Below are positions 28,614-39,253 of a stretch of 64,000 nt of DNA, one piece after another. A program made the position numbers and the translations under genes. Location of the stretch: positions 124,001-188,000 of the forward strand of contig JAUCYS010000003.1 of NCBI GenBank assembly GCA_030373505.1. The letters run 5' to 3'. The first letter of the stretch is position 1; each line of letters opens with the position of its first letter. The notes under the pieces were generated by a model, which saw only the letters and a program-made list of their open reading frames with translations, was not told where the DNA came from and ran no database searches. This stretch comes from Parasphingorhabdus sp. GTDB taxonomy: Bacteria; Pseudomonadota; Alphaproteobacteria; Sphingomonadales; Sphingomonadaceae.

Positions 28614-29867
28614 ATGCCAAGCTGGGTGCGCAGACATCCCGTCATTTCTGGACTGATCGCCATCCTGTTTCTTGCGATCCTGTACAAGATCCTCGTCCCG
28701 TCATCTCCCGAATATGAATATGTCACAGAGCCGGTGACCCGGGGCGAGGTCGCCCGGATCGTTTCCGCCAGCGGCAAGGTGCGGGCCCTGAACACGATCA
28801 AGGTCGGTTCGGAAATTTCGGGCCAGGTGACCGATGTCTATGTCGATTTCAACTCGCCGGTCACGGCAGGGCAGGTGCTGGCCCGCATCGATCCCACGCG
28901 TATCGACGCGCGGGTGACGCAGGCCCGCGCGCAGGTCGAGCTGGCGCGCGCGAACCTGGCGCAGGCCGAAGCGTCGATCATCCGCGCACAGACGGATTTC
29001 GCCGTCCAGTCCCGCGAATATCAGAGGCAGCGGGAACTCGCCGAGAAGGGATTCGTGTCCAAGGCGGGCATCGACCAGGCGCAAAATGCGCTGGCCACCG
29101 CCCAGGCCGCGCTGAGCACGGCCAGGGCGCAGGCGCAAAGCGGCCGCGCCCAGATCGCCCAGAGCACCGCCGAACTGTCCTCGGCGCAGCTCGATCTCAA
29201 CCGCACGCGGATCGTTGCGCCGACCAGCGGTGTCGTGATCAACAAGCTGGTCGAGCCCGGCACCACCGTCGCCGCCAGCTTCCAGACGCCCAATCTGTTC
29301 GAGATCGCGGCCGACACCAGCCGCATGCAGGTGGAAGCTTCGGTCGACGAGGCGGATATCGGCCAGGTGCGGGTCGGCCAGACCGTCCGCTTCACCGTCG
29401 ACAGCTATCCCGACGACACTTTCGTCGCCAAGGTCGGCCAGATCCGCAAATCCGCGACGGAAACGCAAAATGTGGTCAGCTATCTGGTTATCCTCGATGT
29501 CGACAACAAGGATGGCAAGTTGCTGACCGGGATGACCGCCAATGTCGAGATTGTCACCGGCACCCGCAGGAATGTGCTGAGGGTCCCCGCCTCGGCCATC
29601 CGTTTTCGCCCGCGCAAGGATGACCGGCCGGAGGAGGAAGAGGACGACAAGCAAAGCAAGCCTGGATCGAAGCGGGTCACCGCGATCTGGTTGGCCAGCG
29701 ATGATCCGTACATGCCCGTCCGCCGGGTGGTGACGCTTGGCCTGGTCGGCGAGGATTTTGTCGAGATTGCCAAGGGCGTGAAGGCAGGGGAAAAGGTGCT
29801 GGTCCGCACCAGGAACCTGGCCAATGAAGACAAGGACGAGGATGATTTCGCCAGCGAGGACGAATAA
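28614..29867 (+). CDS. Periplasmic adaptor (membrane fusion) subunit of a MacAB-like exporter
   Basis: The 417-residue protein has an N-terminal anchor helix (about residues 10-27), a biotinyl-lipoyl half (GKVRALNTIKVGSEISGQVTDVYVDF), a long alpha-helical hairpin (about residues 90-190, Ala/Gln-rich coiled coil), a beta-barrel region, and a membrane-proximal domain. The C-terminus is unusual: a PEEEEDDKQSK insert and a very acidic end (NEDKDEDDFASEDE). It would bridge the inner-membrane permease to an outer-membrane channel. The ABC subunits follow directly; no TolC-like gene is present nearby. Confidence 0.87.
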   Translation: MPSWVRRHPVISGLIAILFLAILYKILVPSSPEYEYVTEPVTRGEVARIVSASGKVRALNTIKVGSEISGQVTDVYVDFNSPVTAGQVLARIDPTRIDARVTQARAQVELARANLAQAEASIIRAQTDFAVQSREYQRQRELAEKGFVSKAGIDQAQNALATAQAALSTARAQAQSGRAQIAQSTAELSSAQLDLNRTRIVAPTSGVVINKLVEPGTTVAASFQTPNLFEIAADTSRMQVEASVDEADIGQVRVGQTVRFTVDSYPDDTFVAKVGQIRKSATETQNVVSYLVILDVDNKDGKLLTGMTANVEIVTGTRRNVLRVPASAIRFRPRKDDRPEEEEDDKQSKPGSKRVTAIWLASDDPYMPVRRVVTLGLVGEDFVEIAKGVKAGEKVLVRTRNLANEDKDEDDFASEDE

Positions 29868-29870
29868 GTC

Positions 29871-30571
<701 letters not shown>

Positions 30572-30575
<4 letters not shown>

Positions 30576-31822
30576 CCGGCCGTCTCGCCAGGAAAAGCGC
30601 GGCATGGCTGGTCAATGTGGCGATCGCCATCACCGCTCTGCGGACCAATTTGATGCGCTCGATCCTGACCACCCTGGGGGTGATGATCGGCGTGTTCGCG
30701 GTGACGCTGGCCGTTGCCGTGGGCTCGGGCGCGCAGGTCTCGGTGATGCAGTCGATCAACGCGCTGGGCTCCAACATGGCGCTGATCTTTCCGGAGCCGG
30801 ACAACGAAGGCGGGCGGACCAGCTTTGACCGCGGCCGCCTGACGATGCGCGATGCGCGGGCGATCCAGAAGCAGGTCAGCGGGATCACCGATATCGCGCC
30901 GCAGCTGCGCACCTCGATCCAGCTGGTGGTGGCGGGCCGCAACGCAACGACCACCGGCATCGGGGCGACGCCCGGTTATGCCAAGGTGACCAACGCGGCA
31001 GCGGAGTCGGGGCGCTTCATCAGCGACGCGGACGTCCGGTCTGCCGCCCGGGTCGTCGTTCTGGGCCCCAGCGTCGCGACCAAGCTGTTCGGCGATTATG
31101 ACCCGATCGGGGGAACGGTCCGGATCAACCGGGCACCCTTTACCGTCATCGGGGTGATGGAATCCAAGGGGTCGAGCTTCGGCAATGACAATGATGATCT
31201 CGCGATCATGCCGATCAGCACCATAAGACAGCGGTTTTCCGGCGATTCGCTCGCCGGACCCGACGATCTGCAAATATTGTTTGTCGGCTTTGAAGATGGC
31301 GTTTCGCTGCCCAGGGCGAAGCGCGAGATCACCCGCCTGCTGCGCGAGCGCTACCGGGTGCGGGGCAAGGCAATCAACCCGTTCACCATCCGCACCACCG
31401 AGGAATTCATGAAGGAATCGGCGCAGGTCACCGGCATTTTCCAGATCGTGCTGGTCGCCATTGCCTCGATTTCGCTGCTGGTCGGCGGCATCGGCATCAT
31501 GAATATCATGCTGGTCAGCGTCAGCGAGCGCACCCGCGAGATCGGGCTCAGAATGGCGCTGGGTGCCAAGCGCAGCGATATCCGCAACCAGTTTCTGGTG
31601 GAAGCCGCCGTGCTGTGCGTGATTGGCGGTGCGATTGGCCTGGCACTGGCGATCGCGGCGGGCACGGCGCTGACGGTCTATGCCGACTTTCCGGTGCCGA
31701 TCGGGATCGGCGTGGGCATTGGCGCGATCGTCTTTTCGGCGGTGATCGGCCTGCTGTTCGGCGGCTATCCCGCAGTGCGCGCATCCCGTCTCTCGCCGAT
31801 CGAGGCCTTGCGCAGCGAATAG
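30572..31822 (+). CDS. ABC transporter permease, MacB type
   Basis: The 416-residue permease follows the MacB plan: one N-terminal helix (about residues 24-50, LMRSILTTLGVMIGVFAVTLAVAVGSG), a large periplasmic MacB_PCD domain (about 50-280), then three helices in the FtsX domain (IGIMNIMLVSVSERTREIGLRMALGA, GGAIGLALAIAAG, VFSAVIGLLFGGYPA). The EIGLRMALGA coupling helix is diagnostic. It forms a tripartite exporter with the two upstream genes; substrates of such systems include macrolides, peptides and lipoproteins. Confidence 0.92.
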
Positions 31823-31987
31823 TCCCGTCGGGGCAGACCAGCAATTTGTGGTTGCATTTTGCTCCGCTTCGCCTTAACGGCACGCTCATTCCACATGGAA
31901 AGCACTCATACCGGTGCCAATGGCGGTCTTTCAGGTCGTTTGAGGTTCTCAGCTTTCCAGAGGCATAACCGGACAAGGAGAAATATT

Positions 31988-32860
31988 ATGGCGGCCCCTG
32001 TCGTCACTCTACAGCAATTGATTGAAGCCGGAGCGCATTTCGGCCACCAGACCCACCGCTGGAACCCGAAGATGAAACCTTACATCTTTGGTGCCCGCAA
32101 CAGCGTCCATATTCTTGACCTTTCGCAGAGCGTGCCCCTGTTCGCACGGGCGCTCGACTTTATCGCCAACGCCGTTTCGGCTGGCGGCAAGGTCCTGTTC
32201 GTCGGTACCAAGCGCCAGGCGCAGGAGCCGATTGCTGAAGCAGCCCGCGCCAGCGGCCAGCATTTCGTCAACCATCGCTGGCTCGGCGGCATGCTGACCA
32301 ACTGGAAGACCATTTCCAACTCGATCCGCCGGATGAAAACCCTGGAAGAGCAGCTCGGTGGCGACACCGCAGGCTTTACCAAGAAGGAAGTCCTGCAGAT
32401 GACCCGCGAGCACACCAAGCTCGAGCTTTCGCTTGGCGGTATTCGCGACATGGGCGGCATTCCCGATGTCATGTTCGTGATCGATGCCAACAAGGAAGAG
32501 CTGGCGATCAAGGAAGCCAATGTTCTGGGTATTCCGGTCGTTGCCATCCTCGATTCGAACGTTGATCCGAGCAACATCGCATTTCCGGTTCCCGGCAATG
32601 ACGATGCGGCACGCGCCATTCGTCTCTATTGCGAGTCGGTTGCGGCTGCAGCGACCAAGGGCGGCCAGGACGCTTCGGTTGCAGCGGGCGAAGATCTCGG
32701 CGCAGCGGTTGCGCCGCCGGTCGAGCAGATCGTGTCGAGCGAAGCCAATGCCAGCGCGATGGTTTCCGGAGAGGAAGCTGCGGTTGCTGATATTGCAGAC
32801 ATAGCGGCAGAAACAGCTGACGCGAAGAAAGATGACGAAAAGGCAGCCGAAAAGGCCTGA
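31988..32860 (+). CDS. rpsB: 30S ribosomal protein S2
   Basis: The 290-residue protein starts [24 protein letters not shown] and contains [33 protein letters not shown] and [12 protein letters not shown], all canonical S2. It is about 50 residues longer than E. coli S2, owing to an Ala/Glu/Lys-rich C-terminal extension common in alphaproteobacteria. ATG 31988 follows the ribosome site AAGGAG. It opens the rpsB-tsf-pyrH-frr cluster, and the 165-base gap upstream should hold the promoter. Confidence 0.98.
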   Translation: MAAPVVTLQQLIEAGAHFGHQTHRWNPKMKPYIFGARNSVHILDLSQSVPLFARALDFIANAVSAGGKVLFVGTKRQAQEPIAEAARASGQHFVNHRWLGGMLTNWKTISNSIRRMKTLEEQLGGDTAGFTKKEVLQMTREHTKLELSLGGIRDMGGIPDVMFVIDANKEELAIKEANVLGIPVVAILDSNVDPSNIAFPVPGNDDAARAIRLYCESVAAAATKGGQDASVAAGEDLGAAVAPPVEQIVSSEANASAMVSGEEAAVADIADIAAETADAKKDDEKAAEKA

Positions 32861-32973
32861 GCTTGAAGCTTCTTTCTACCGTCATATATTGACGGTAACA
32901 AATCACCAAGAGGGGCGGCATATTGTGTCGCCCCCATTTCACATTTCCCGGTCAAGAAATTGAGGAACGAATA

Positions 32974-33897
32974 ATGGCTATTACAGCAGCAGCAGTGAAA
33001 GAACTGCGCGAGCGCACCGGTGCGGGCATGATGGATTGCAAGAAGGCACTGAACGAAACCAATGGCGACGTGGAAGCAGCAGTGGATCTGTTGCGCACCA
33101 AGGGCCTCGCTGCCGCGCAGAAAAAATCGAGCCGTACCGCGGCCGAAGGCCTGGTTGGCGTTTCCGTTGCCGGAACCAAGGGCGTTGCCGTCGAAGTGAA
33201 CAGCGAAACCGATTTCGTTGCCAAGAATGACCAGTTCCAGGATTTTGTTGCCAAGGTGACAGACGTGGCTCTTGGCCTTGATACCGATGATGTTGAAGTG
33301 CTGGCCGCTGCCGATTATCCCACCGGCGACACGGTCAAGGACGTGCTGACCAACAATATTGCGACCATCGGCGAAAACCAGGCGATCCGCCGGATGAAAA
33401 CCGTTGCCGTTTCCAGCGGTCTCGTCGTTCCTTATATCCATAACGCGGTTACCCCGACCATGGGCAAGATCGGCGTTCTGGTGGCACTGGAAAGCACCGC
33501 TGGTGCGGACGTGCTGGAGCCGCTCGGCAAGCAGATTGCAATGCATATCGCAGCCGCATTCCCGCTGGCCCTGAATGCAGAGGGTCTTGATCCCGAGTTG
33601 CTGGAACGCGAACGCGCGATTGCGAAGGAAAAGGCTGCTGAATCCGGCAAGCCCGACAATATTGTCGAAAAAATGGTCGACGGCGCGATGGCGAAATTTG
33701 CCAAGGAAAATGCGCTGCTCAGCCAGACCTTCGTCATGGACAACAAGACTCCTGTTGCTCAGGTCGTCGAGCAGGCCGGCAAGGCCGCTGGCGCAGACAT
33801 CAAGCTGACCGAATATGTCCGCTTCCAGCTTGGTGAAGGCATTGAGAAGAAAGAAGATGATTTTGCAGCGGAAGTCGCAGCCGCGGTTGCAGGCTGA
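32974..33897 (+). CDS. tsf: Elongation factor Ts
   Basis: The 307-residue protein has the UBA-like N-terminus ([19 protein letters not shown]), then [18 protein letters not shown], and the core [10 protein letters not shown] motif that contacts EF-Tu. A C-terminal coiled-coil region follows. EF-Ts regenerates EF-Tu-GTP. ATG 32974 is preceded by TGAGGA. It lies 113 bases after rpsB, the usual order. Confidence 0.98.
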   Translation: MAITAAAVKELRERTGAGMMDCKKALNETNGDVEAAVDLLRTKGLAAAQKKSSRTAAEGLVGVSVAGTKGVAVEVNSETDFVAKNDQFQDFVAKVTDVALGLDTDDVEVLAAADYPTGDTVKDVLTNNIATIGENQAIRRMKTVAVSSGLVVPYIHNAVTPTMGKIGVLVALESTAGADVLEPLGKQIAMHIAAAFPLALNAEGLDPELLERERAIAKEKAAESGKPDNIVEKMVDGAMAKFAKENALLSQTFVMDNKTPVAQVVEQAGKAAGADIKLTEYVRFQLGEGIEKKEDDFAAEVAAAVAG

Positions 33898-33940
33898 TCG
33901 CGCAGCAGATTGAATATTTCAGGCGGTAACGCTTGGCAGC

Positions 33941-33970
33941 ATGGCGCGGACTATCTATGGTCTGCGCCAT
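33941..33970 (+). other. Stable hairpin between tsf and pyrH
   Basis: ATGGCGCGGAC (33941-33951) and GTCTGCGCCAT (33960-33970) pair over 11 bases with a single mismatch around an 8-base loop. The sequence after it (AGTTGTATTT) is only weakly T-rich, so it could be a leaky terminator or an mRNA processing signal that separates tsf from pyrH. Confidence 0.4.
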
Positions 33971-34016
33971 AGTTGTATTTGGGGCCGGGCTGTGATTCCG
34001 GCAGGATGGGATTTGC

Positions 34017-34739
34017 ATGAAACGACCGGCGTTCAAGCGCATTTTGCTGAAGCTTTCTGGCGAAGTCCTGATGGGCTCAAGCGAATTCGGCATCGACCCG
34101 GAGACCGTCAACCGCATCGCGACCGAAGTGAAATCTGCAAAAGAGGCAGGATTCGAGCTTTGTCTGGTCGTTGGCGGAGGCAATATCTTCAGAGGGCTGG
34201 CCGCGGCGGCAAAAGGCTTTGAGCGGACCAGCGCCGATTATATGGGCATGCTGGCGACCGTGATGAACGCGCTGGCGGTGCAGAATGCGCTGGAGCAGAT
34301 GGGCTGCGACACACGCGTATTGTCTGCCATTCCGATGGCCAGCGTCTGCGAGCCCTATATCCGGCGCAAGGCGGTCCGGCATCTGGAAAAGGGCCGTATC
34401 GTCATTTTTGCGGCAGGCACCGGCAATCCCTATTTCACGACCGACACGGCTGCGGCCTTGCGCGCTGCGGAAATGGGTTGTGAAGCGCTGTTCAAGGGCA
34501 CGAGCGTTGATGGCGTGTACAACGCCGATCCGAAGCTGGATGCCACTGCCAGCCGCTATGAAGAACTGAGCTTTGACCAGGTATTGAGCGACAATCTGAA
34601 GGTGATGGACGCCAGCGCCGTCGCTCTGTGCCGCGAGAACAAGATACCGATCGTCGTCTTTTCGATCCGGGAGCAGGGCAATCTGGCGACCGTATTGGGT
34701 GGCGGCGGAACCGCGACTATGGTTGGAACAACCGAATAA
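34017..34739 (+). CDS. pyrH: Uridylate kinase (UMP kinase)
   Basis: The 240-residue amino-acid-kinase-fold enzyme shows [54 protein letters not shown] and [11 protein letters not shown], the full PyrH signature. It phosphorylates UMP to UDP in pyrimidine synthesis, and hexameric bacterial forms are GTP-activated. It follows tsf and precedes frr by 18 bases. Confidence 0.98.
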   Translation: MKRPAFKRILLKLSGEVLMGSSEFGIDPETVNRIATEVKSAKEAGFELCLVVGGGNIFRGLAAAAKGFERTSADYMGMLATVMNALAVQNALEQMGCDTRVLSAIPMASVCEPYIRRKAVRHLEKGRIVIFAAGTGNPYFTTDTAAALRAAEMGCEALFKGTSVDGVYNADPKLDATASRYEELSFDQVLSDNLKVMDASAVALCRENKIPIVVFSIREQGNLATVLGGGGTATMVGTTE

Positions 34740-34757
34740 TATCTAGAGGAATGACCA

Positions 34758-35315
34758 ATGGCAAAATATGACAAAGCCGATCTGCAGAAGCGGATGCTCG
34801 GTGCGCTGGAAGCGCTCAAGCATGACCTGAGCGGACTCCGGACCGGACGGGCGAATATCGCCCTTCTGGATACGATCAAGGTCGAGGTTTATGGCTCCAA
34901 CATGCCGCTCAACCAGGTCGCCACTGTCTCCGTGCCCGAACCGCGCATGCTGTCGGTCCAGGTCTGGGACAAGGGCAATATCCAGCCCGTGGAAAAAGCG
35001 ATCCGTTCTGCCGGCCTTGGCCTGAACCCGATGGTCGATGGTCCCAATATCAGGCTGCCCATTCCCGATCTGACCGAGGAGCGCCGCAAGGATCTGGCAA
35101 AGCTCACCGGTCAGTTTGCAGAAAAGGCCCGTATCGCCATTCGCAATGTCCGGCGGGACGGTATGGACGATCTGAAGGCGGATGAAAGCAAGAAGGAAAT
35201 CAGCGAGGACGACAGGAAGCGTCTTGAGACCGAGGTCCAGAAACTGACCGACGAAATGATCGCCGAAGCCGACAAGCTGGCCGAAGCCAAAGAGCAGGAA
35301 ATCCTGACCCAGTGA
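34758..35315 (+). CDS. frr: Ribosome recycling factor
   Basis: The 185-residue protein has the standard two-domain pattern: a three-helix bundle (KRMLGALEALKHDLSGLRTGRAN at the start, then the paired C-terminal helices with EERRKDLAKLTGQ and VRRDGMDDLKADESKKE). A beta domain is inserted (VEVYGSNMPLNQVATVSVPEPRML). It splits ribosomes after termination with EF-G. The last four bases overlap the GTG start of uppS. Confidence 0.98.
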   Translation: MAKYDKADLQKRMLGALEALKHDLSGLRTGRANIALLDTIKVEVYGSNMPLNQVATVSVPEPRMLSVQVWDKGNIQPVEKAIRSAGLGLNPMVDGPNIRLPIPDLTEERRKDLAKLTGQFAEKARIAIRNVRRDGMDDLKADESKKEISEDDRKRLETEVQKLTDEMIAEADKLAEAKEQEILTQ

Positions 35316-36079
35316 AGCTCGCCCGGTCCAAGAACGGTTCTGCAGATTCGGTACAAGATACGGCCGGCCCATCCGATCCGACGCATGGGGCTCGCCATGT
35401 TGCCATCATCATGGATGGCAATGGCCGATGGGCAAAGCGCAAGCATCTGCCGCGCGCCCTTGGCCACAAGAAAGGCGTCGAGGCGGTCCGCAATATCGTG
35501 CGGGCAGGCGGAGAATTGGGCCTTGAGGTGATGACGCTCTATGCCTTTTCGTCCGAGAACTGGAACCGTCCGGAGGAAGAGGTCAGCGATCTGATGGGAT
35601 TGCTCCGGCAATATATTCAGTCCGACATTGAAGAATTTGTTGAAAATGGTGTGCGGTTGAAGGTCATCGGCAATTACCGGGCGCTGGCTTCGGATATTGT
35701 CGCCATGATCGACAATGCGATCGAAAGGACAGCGGGAAATCGCAAGATGACGCTGGCCGTGGCGCTCAACTACGGCGCGCAGGACGAGATGCTTCGGGCG
35801 GTCCGCAATATTGCCAGCCGGGTGAAGGCAGGCGAAATGGAGCCGGAAGCCATCGCGCTCGATGATATCGCGGCTGCGCTGGACACCGCCGACTTGCCGC
35901 CACTGGATTTGCTGATCAGGACATCGGGCGAATTGCGCCTGTCCAACTTCTTGCTGTGGCAGGCGGCTTATGCAGAACTCTATTTTACCGAGGCGCTCTG
36001 GCCGGATTTCGACAGGATCGAGCTGGAAAAAGCCCTGCAATCATTTGGACATCGGGAGCGCCGGTTCGGTGGTCGATGA
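35312..36079 (+). CDS. uppS: Undecaprenyl diphosphate synthase (GTG start)
   Basis: The 255-residue cis-prenyltransferase has the substrate P-loop HVAIIMDGNGRWAKRK, LYAFSSENWNRP, and the RTSGELRLSNFLLWQAAYAELYF region. It elongates farnesyl diphosphate to C55 undecaprenyl diphosphate, the carrier for peptidoglycan and surface glycans. A 25-residue N-terminal extension precedes the domain. The start is GTG 35312, overlapping the frr stop (GTGA), which suggests re-initiation coupling. No ATG is available near the domain start. Confidence 0.96.
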   Translation: MKLARSKNGSADSVQDTAGPSDPTHGARHVAIIMDGNGRWAKRKHLPRALGHKKGVEAVRNIVRAGGELGLEVMTLYAFSSENWNRPEEEVSDLMGLLRQYIQSDIEEFVENGVRLKVIGNYRALASDIVAMIDNAIERTAGNRKMTLAVALNYGAQDEMLRAVRNIASRVKAGEMEPEAIALDDIAAALDTADLPPLDLLIRTSGELRLSNFLLWQAAYAELYFTEALWPDFDRIELEKALQSFGHRERRFGGR

Positions 36080-36885
36080 CCATGGCTGAACCGGCCGCCC
36101 CGGCAACCGGCAAGGCCGGTGAACTGCAAACCCGTGTCATCGTTGGCGTGCTTCTGATCGGAGCAGCGCTGGCGGCCGGATATTTTGGCGGCGTTGCTCT
36201 GTGGCTGCTTGTGATCCTGATGGCGCTCGGGATCATGAGCGAGTGGGCGAGGCTGACCGGTCGGCAGGATAACCGCCTGCTGTCCATGTACGCATTGTCG
36301 GTGCCGCTGGCGATCATGTCGCCCTGGGCCGCTGGCCCGTCCTTTCTGGCGCTGGGCCTGATTTTCGGATCAGCGATGTTTGTTGCGGTCTTTGATCGCT
36401 CGCTGAAGCTTGCCGCCGGCGTCATCTATGCCGGCCTTCCGGCCCTTGCGATCCTCTATCTGCGGGAGATCGAGGACGGGATTCTGGTGATGCTCTGGAC
36501 CCTTGCCCTGGTCTGGGCCACCGATATTGGTGCCTATTTTTCCGGTCGCACGATCGGCGGGCCGAAACTGGCGCCAACCTTTAGTCCCAACAAGACCTGG
36601 GCCGGCCTGATCGGCGGCGTCGTGCTGACGGCAGCGGTCAGCTACATGCTTCACCTCTACTGGGGGCTGCCGCTCTATCTGGTGCTGCTCAGCCTGCCGC
36701 TCGCGGTGCTGGCGCAAATGGGCGACCTGTTCGAAAGCTGGCTGAAGCGCAAGGCGGGCGTGAAGGACAGCGGTACCATTTTTCCCGGTCATGGCGGTGT
36801 GATGGACCGGCTGGACGGCCTGATTCCGGTTGCGCCGGTCGTGGCTCTGGTCATGCTGGTCAACAGCCTGCTTGCACTGGCATGA
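36076..36885 (+). CDS. cdsA: Phosphatidate cytidylyltransferase
   Basis: The 269-residue polytopic membrane enzyme carries the CdsA signature: SWLKRKAGVKDSG followed by FPGHGGVMDRLD near residues 225-250. It makes CDP-diacylglycerol from phosphatidate and CTP, the precursor for the pssA/psd pathway encoded at 26-28 kb. ATG 36076 overlaps the uppS stop (ATGA); a second ATG at 36082 is the alternative. The gene is four bases overlapped with dxr. Confidence 0.96.
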   Translation: MTMAEPAAPATGKAGELQTRVIVGVLLIGAALAAGYFGGVALWLLVILMALGIMSEWARLTGRQDNRLLSMYALSVPLAIMSPWAAGPSFLALGLIFGSAMFVAVFDRSLKLAAGVIYAGLPALAILYLREIEDGILVMLWTLALVWATDIGAYFSGRTIGGPKLAPTFSPNKTWAGLIGGVVLTAAVSYMLHLYWGLPLYLVLLSLPLAVLAQMGDLFESWLKRKAGVKDSGTIFPGHGGVMDRLDGLIPVAPVVALVMLVNSLLALA

Positions 36886-38042
36886 CAAAGTCGGTCTCCA
36901 TTTTCGGCGCGACGGGATCGGTAGGCCGATCGACGCTGGATCTGATCCGTCAGCATCCGGATCAATATGAAATCATCGCCCTGACCGCCAATGGCAACGC
37001 GTCCGAGCTTGCCGCGCTGGCCAGGGAATTTTCAGCAAAGGTGGCGGTGGTCGCCGACGATTCGGCTTATGAAGAACTCAAGCGACTGCTGGCGGGCAGC
37101 TCGACGGAGGCCGCCAGCGGCACTGAGGCGCTGAATGACGCTGCTGCCATGGGCGCGGACTGGACGATGGCAGCGATCGTCGGTTGTGCCGGCCTGCCGC
37201 CGACGCTCGAAGCCCTGCGCTGCGGCAAGACGGTGGCGCTGGCCAACAAGGAAGCGCTGGTCTCCGCCGGCGCGCTGATGATGACCGAGGCCCGCAAGGC
37301 AGGGGCAACCTTGCTGCCGGTCGATTCCGAACATAATGCCATCTTCCAGGCCCTGCAGGGCGGGCGGATCGACCAGGTCCGCAAGATCACCCTGACCGCC
37401 AGCGGTGGCCCGTTCCGGACATGGACGCGCGAACAGATGGCGAGTGTGACGCCAGAGCAGGCGGTGGCCCATCCCAACTGGGACATGGGCGCAAAAATTT
37501 CGGTCGACAGCGCGACGATGATGAACAAGGGGCTGGAGCTGATCGAGGCGCACCATCTGTTCCCGGTCGGGCTCGAAAATATCGGAATCCTGGTCCACCC
37601 GCAGTCGGTGATCCACTCGATGGTCGAATATCGCGACCGCTCGACCCTTGCCCAGCTCGGCTCCCCGGACATGCGGATACCGATCGCCAGTGCGCTGGCC
37701 TGGCCGGAACGGATGACGACCAATTGCAAGCCGCTCGATCTCGCTGAGATCGGCCGGCTGGAATTCGAACAGCCCGACGAAAGCCGTTTTCCCGCGACCA
37801 AAATCGCCAGAGCCGCGATCACGGCAGGGGGCGGGAAGCCGGCGATGCTCAATGCCGCCAATGAAGTGGCCGTCGCGGCCTTTCTGGGCGGGGCGGTTCA
37901 GTTTCTGGACATCACAGAGATTGTAACCCGGTTGCTAGATAGTTATAGCCCGCCCGAACCGGCCGCATTGGCGGATATCTTTGCGATAGACAGGGAAGCG
38001 CGCGTTCGGACCGAGCAACTGGTCGAGGAATTGAAGGTTTGA
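36882..38042 (+). CDS. dxr: 1-deoxy-D-xylulose 5-phosphate reductoisomerase
   Basis: The 386-residue enzyme opens with the NADPH site SIFGATGSVGRSTLDLIRQHP. It contains LANKEALVSAG, PVDSEHNAIFQAL, ITLTASGGPFR, HPNWDMGAKISVDSATMMNKGLELIEA and VHPQSVIHSMVEY, all catalytic or metal-binding blocks of DXR. It makes MEP for isoprenoids, supplying the substrate for UppS two genes upstream. Start and stop overlap cdsA and rseP by four bases each. Confidence 0.98.
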   Translation: MTKSVSIFGATGSVGRSTLDLIRQHPDQYEIIALTANGNASELAALAREFSAKVAVVADDSAYEELKRLLAGSSTEAASGTEALNDAAAMGADWTMAAIVGCAGLPPTLEALRCGKTVALANKEALVSAGALMMTEARKAGATLLPVDSEHNAIFQALQGGRIDQVRKITLTASGGPFRTWTREQMASVTPEQAVAHPNWDMGAKISVDSATMMNKGLELIEAHHLFPVGLENIGILVHPQSVIHSMVEYRDRSTLAQLGSPDMRIPIASALAWPERMTTNCKPLDLAEIGRLEFEQPDESRFPATKIARAAITAGGGKPAMLNAANEVAVAAFLGGAVQFLDITEIVTRLLDSYSPPEPAALADIFAIDREARVRTEQLVEELKV

Positions 38043-39163
38043 CGGATAATCCCGGTATTTTGATCTATTTATTCTCTTTCCTGATCGTCATCGGGGTGCT
38101 CGTCTTCGTGCACGAGATGGGCCATTATCTGGTTGGCCGCTGGTGCGGCGTCAAGGCGGATACCTTTTCCATCGGCTTCGGCAAGGAAATTGCCGGATGG
38201 ACCGACAAGCGGGGAACCCGCTGGAAAGTCTGCATGTTGCCATTGGGCGGCTATGTCCAGTTCGCCGGCGACATGGATCCGTCCGGCAGCAAAAGTTCCG
38301 ACTGGCTGAGCCTCCCGGCCGAAGAGCGCAACCGGACCTTTCAGTCCAAGTCTCTCTGGAAGCGCGCGGCGATTGTTTTTGCAGGGCCTGCGATCAATTT
38401 CGTCTTTGCCATCCTGATCATCATGGGTTTTGTCATCGCCTATGGCACCAGCGCCACTCTGCCGGTTGCCAGCGCAATCTCTCCCGACTCCACCGCCGCC
38501 GCGATGGGCATGCAGCCGGGTGACCGGATCATCTCGGTCGATGGCGAGAAAATTGAACTGTTCGAGGATCTGCGCGAGAAGATCATGCTGATTCCCGAGC
38601 AGGAAGTGGAAATCGTCTATGAGCGGGACGGCCAGCGCTTTACCAGGCAGGGCAAGACCGGCGTGCAGATCCTGAAAGACCGGTTCGGCAACGAATATCG
38701 GCTGGGTCTGCTCGGCATGGCATCCAGTCAGGTGGAATGGCGCCCGGTCAGTCCGCTCGAAGCTCCGGCGGTTGCGGTGGACAAAACCATTGGTATTGTC
38801 GACCAGATCACCACCACTCTTGGTCAGGTGATCACCGGCAAGCGTTCGATCAAGGAGCTCGGCGGTCCGCTGAAAATCGCCCAGGCATCCGGCGAACAGT
38901 TCAAGCTGGGGCTGGAAAGCTTCATTCTTTTTGTCGCATTAATCTCAATTAACTTGGGGTTCATCAACTTGCTGCCAATCCCCATGCTCGATGGAGGGCA
39001 TCTGATGTTCTATGCGATTGAAGCGGTGCGGAGAAAACCGGCCAATGCCAAAGTCCAGGAATGGGCCTTTCGTTCCGGGCTGGCGCTGGTTCTGATGTTC
39101 ATGCTGGTAGTGACATTCAACGATTTATCGTCATTTGGTCTATTCCGGTCTATCTCCGGCTGA
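38039..39163 (+). CDS. rseP: Site-2 metalloprotease RseP (TTG start)
   Basis: The 374-residue membrane protease has the HEMGH zinc motif in TM1 (about residues 22-26), a GxxxN/S/G-type FAGPAINF segment, one PDZ domain (about residues 135-200, from DRIISVDGEKI on) and the C-terminal NLLPIPMLDGGHL motif with the third metal ligand. E. coli RseP has two PDZ domains and is longer; one PDZ is usual in alphaproteobacteria. It cleaves anti-sigma factors and signal-peptide remnants in the membrane. The only good start is TTG 38039, overlapping the dxr stop (TTGA). Confidence 0.93.
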   Translation: MTDNPGILIYLFSFLIVIGVLVFVHEMGHYLVGRWCGVKADTFSIGFGKEIAGWTDKRGTRWKVCMLPLGGYVQFAGDMDPSGSKSSDWLSLPAEERNRTFQSKSLWKRAAIVFAGPAINFVFAILIIMGFVIAYGTSATLPVASAISPDSTAAAMGMQPGDRIISVDGEKIELFEDLREKIMLIPEQEVEIVYERDGQRFTRQGKTGVQILKDRFGNEYRLGLLGMASSQVEWRPVSPLEAPAVAVDKTIGIVDQITTTLGQVITGKRSIKELGGPLKIAQASGEQFKLGLESFILFVALISINLGFINLLPIPMLDGGHLMFYAIEAVRRKPANAKVQEWAFRSGLALVLMFMLVVTFNDLSSFGLFRSISG

Positions 39164-39253
39164 TTGACCATTGATTGACACGCTGCATTGGGGCAGGGGG
39201 TTGGCGAAGCTTGTGCCTTGGTGCCGGGTTCATTTTATTTTTGGGTTTATGGT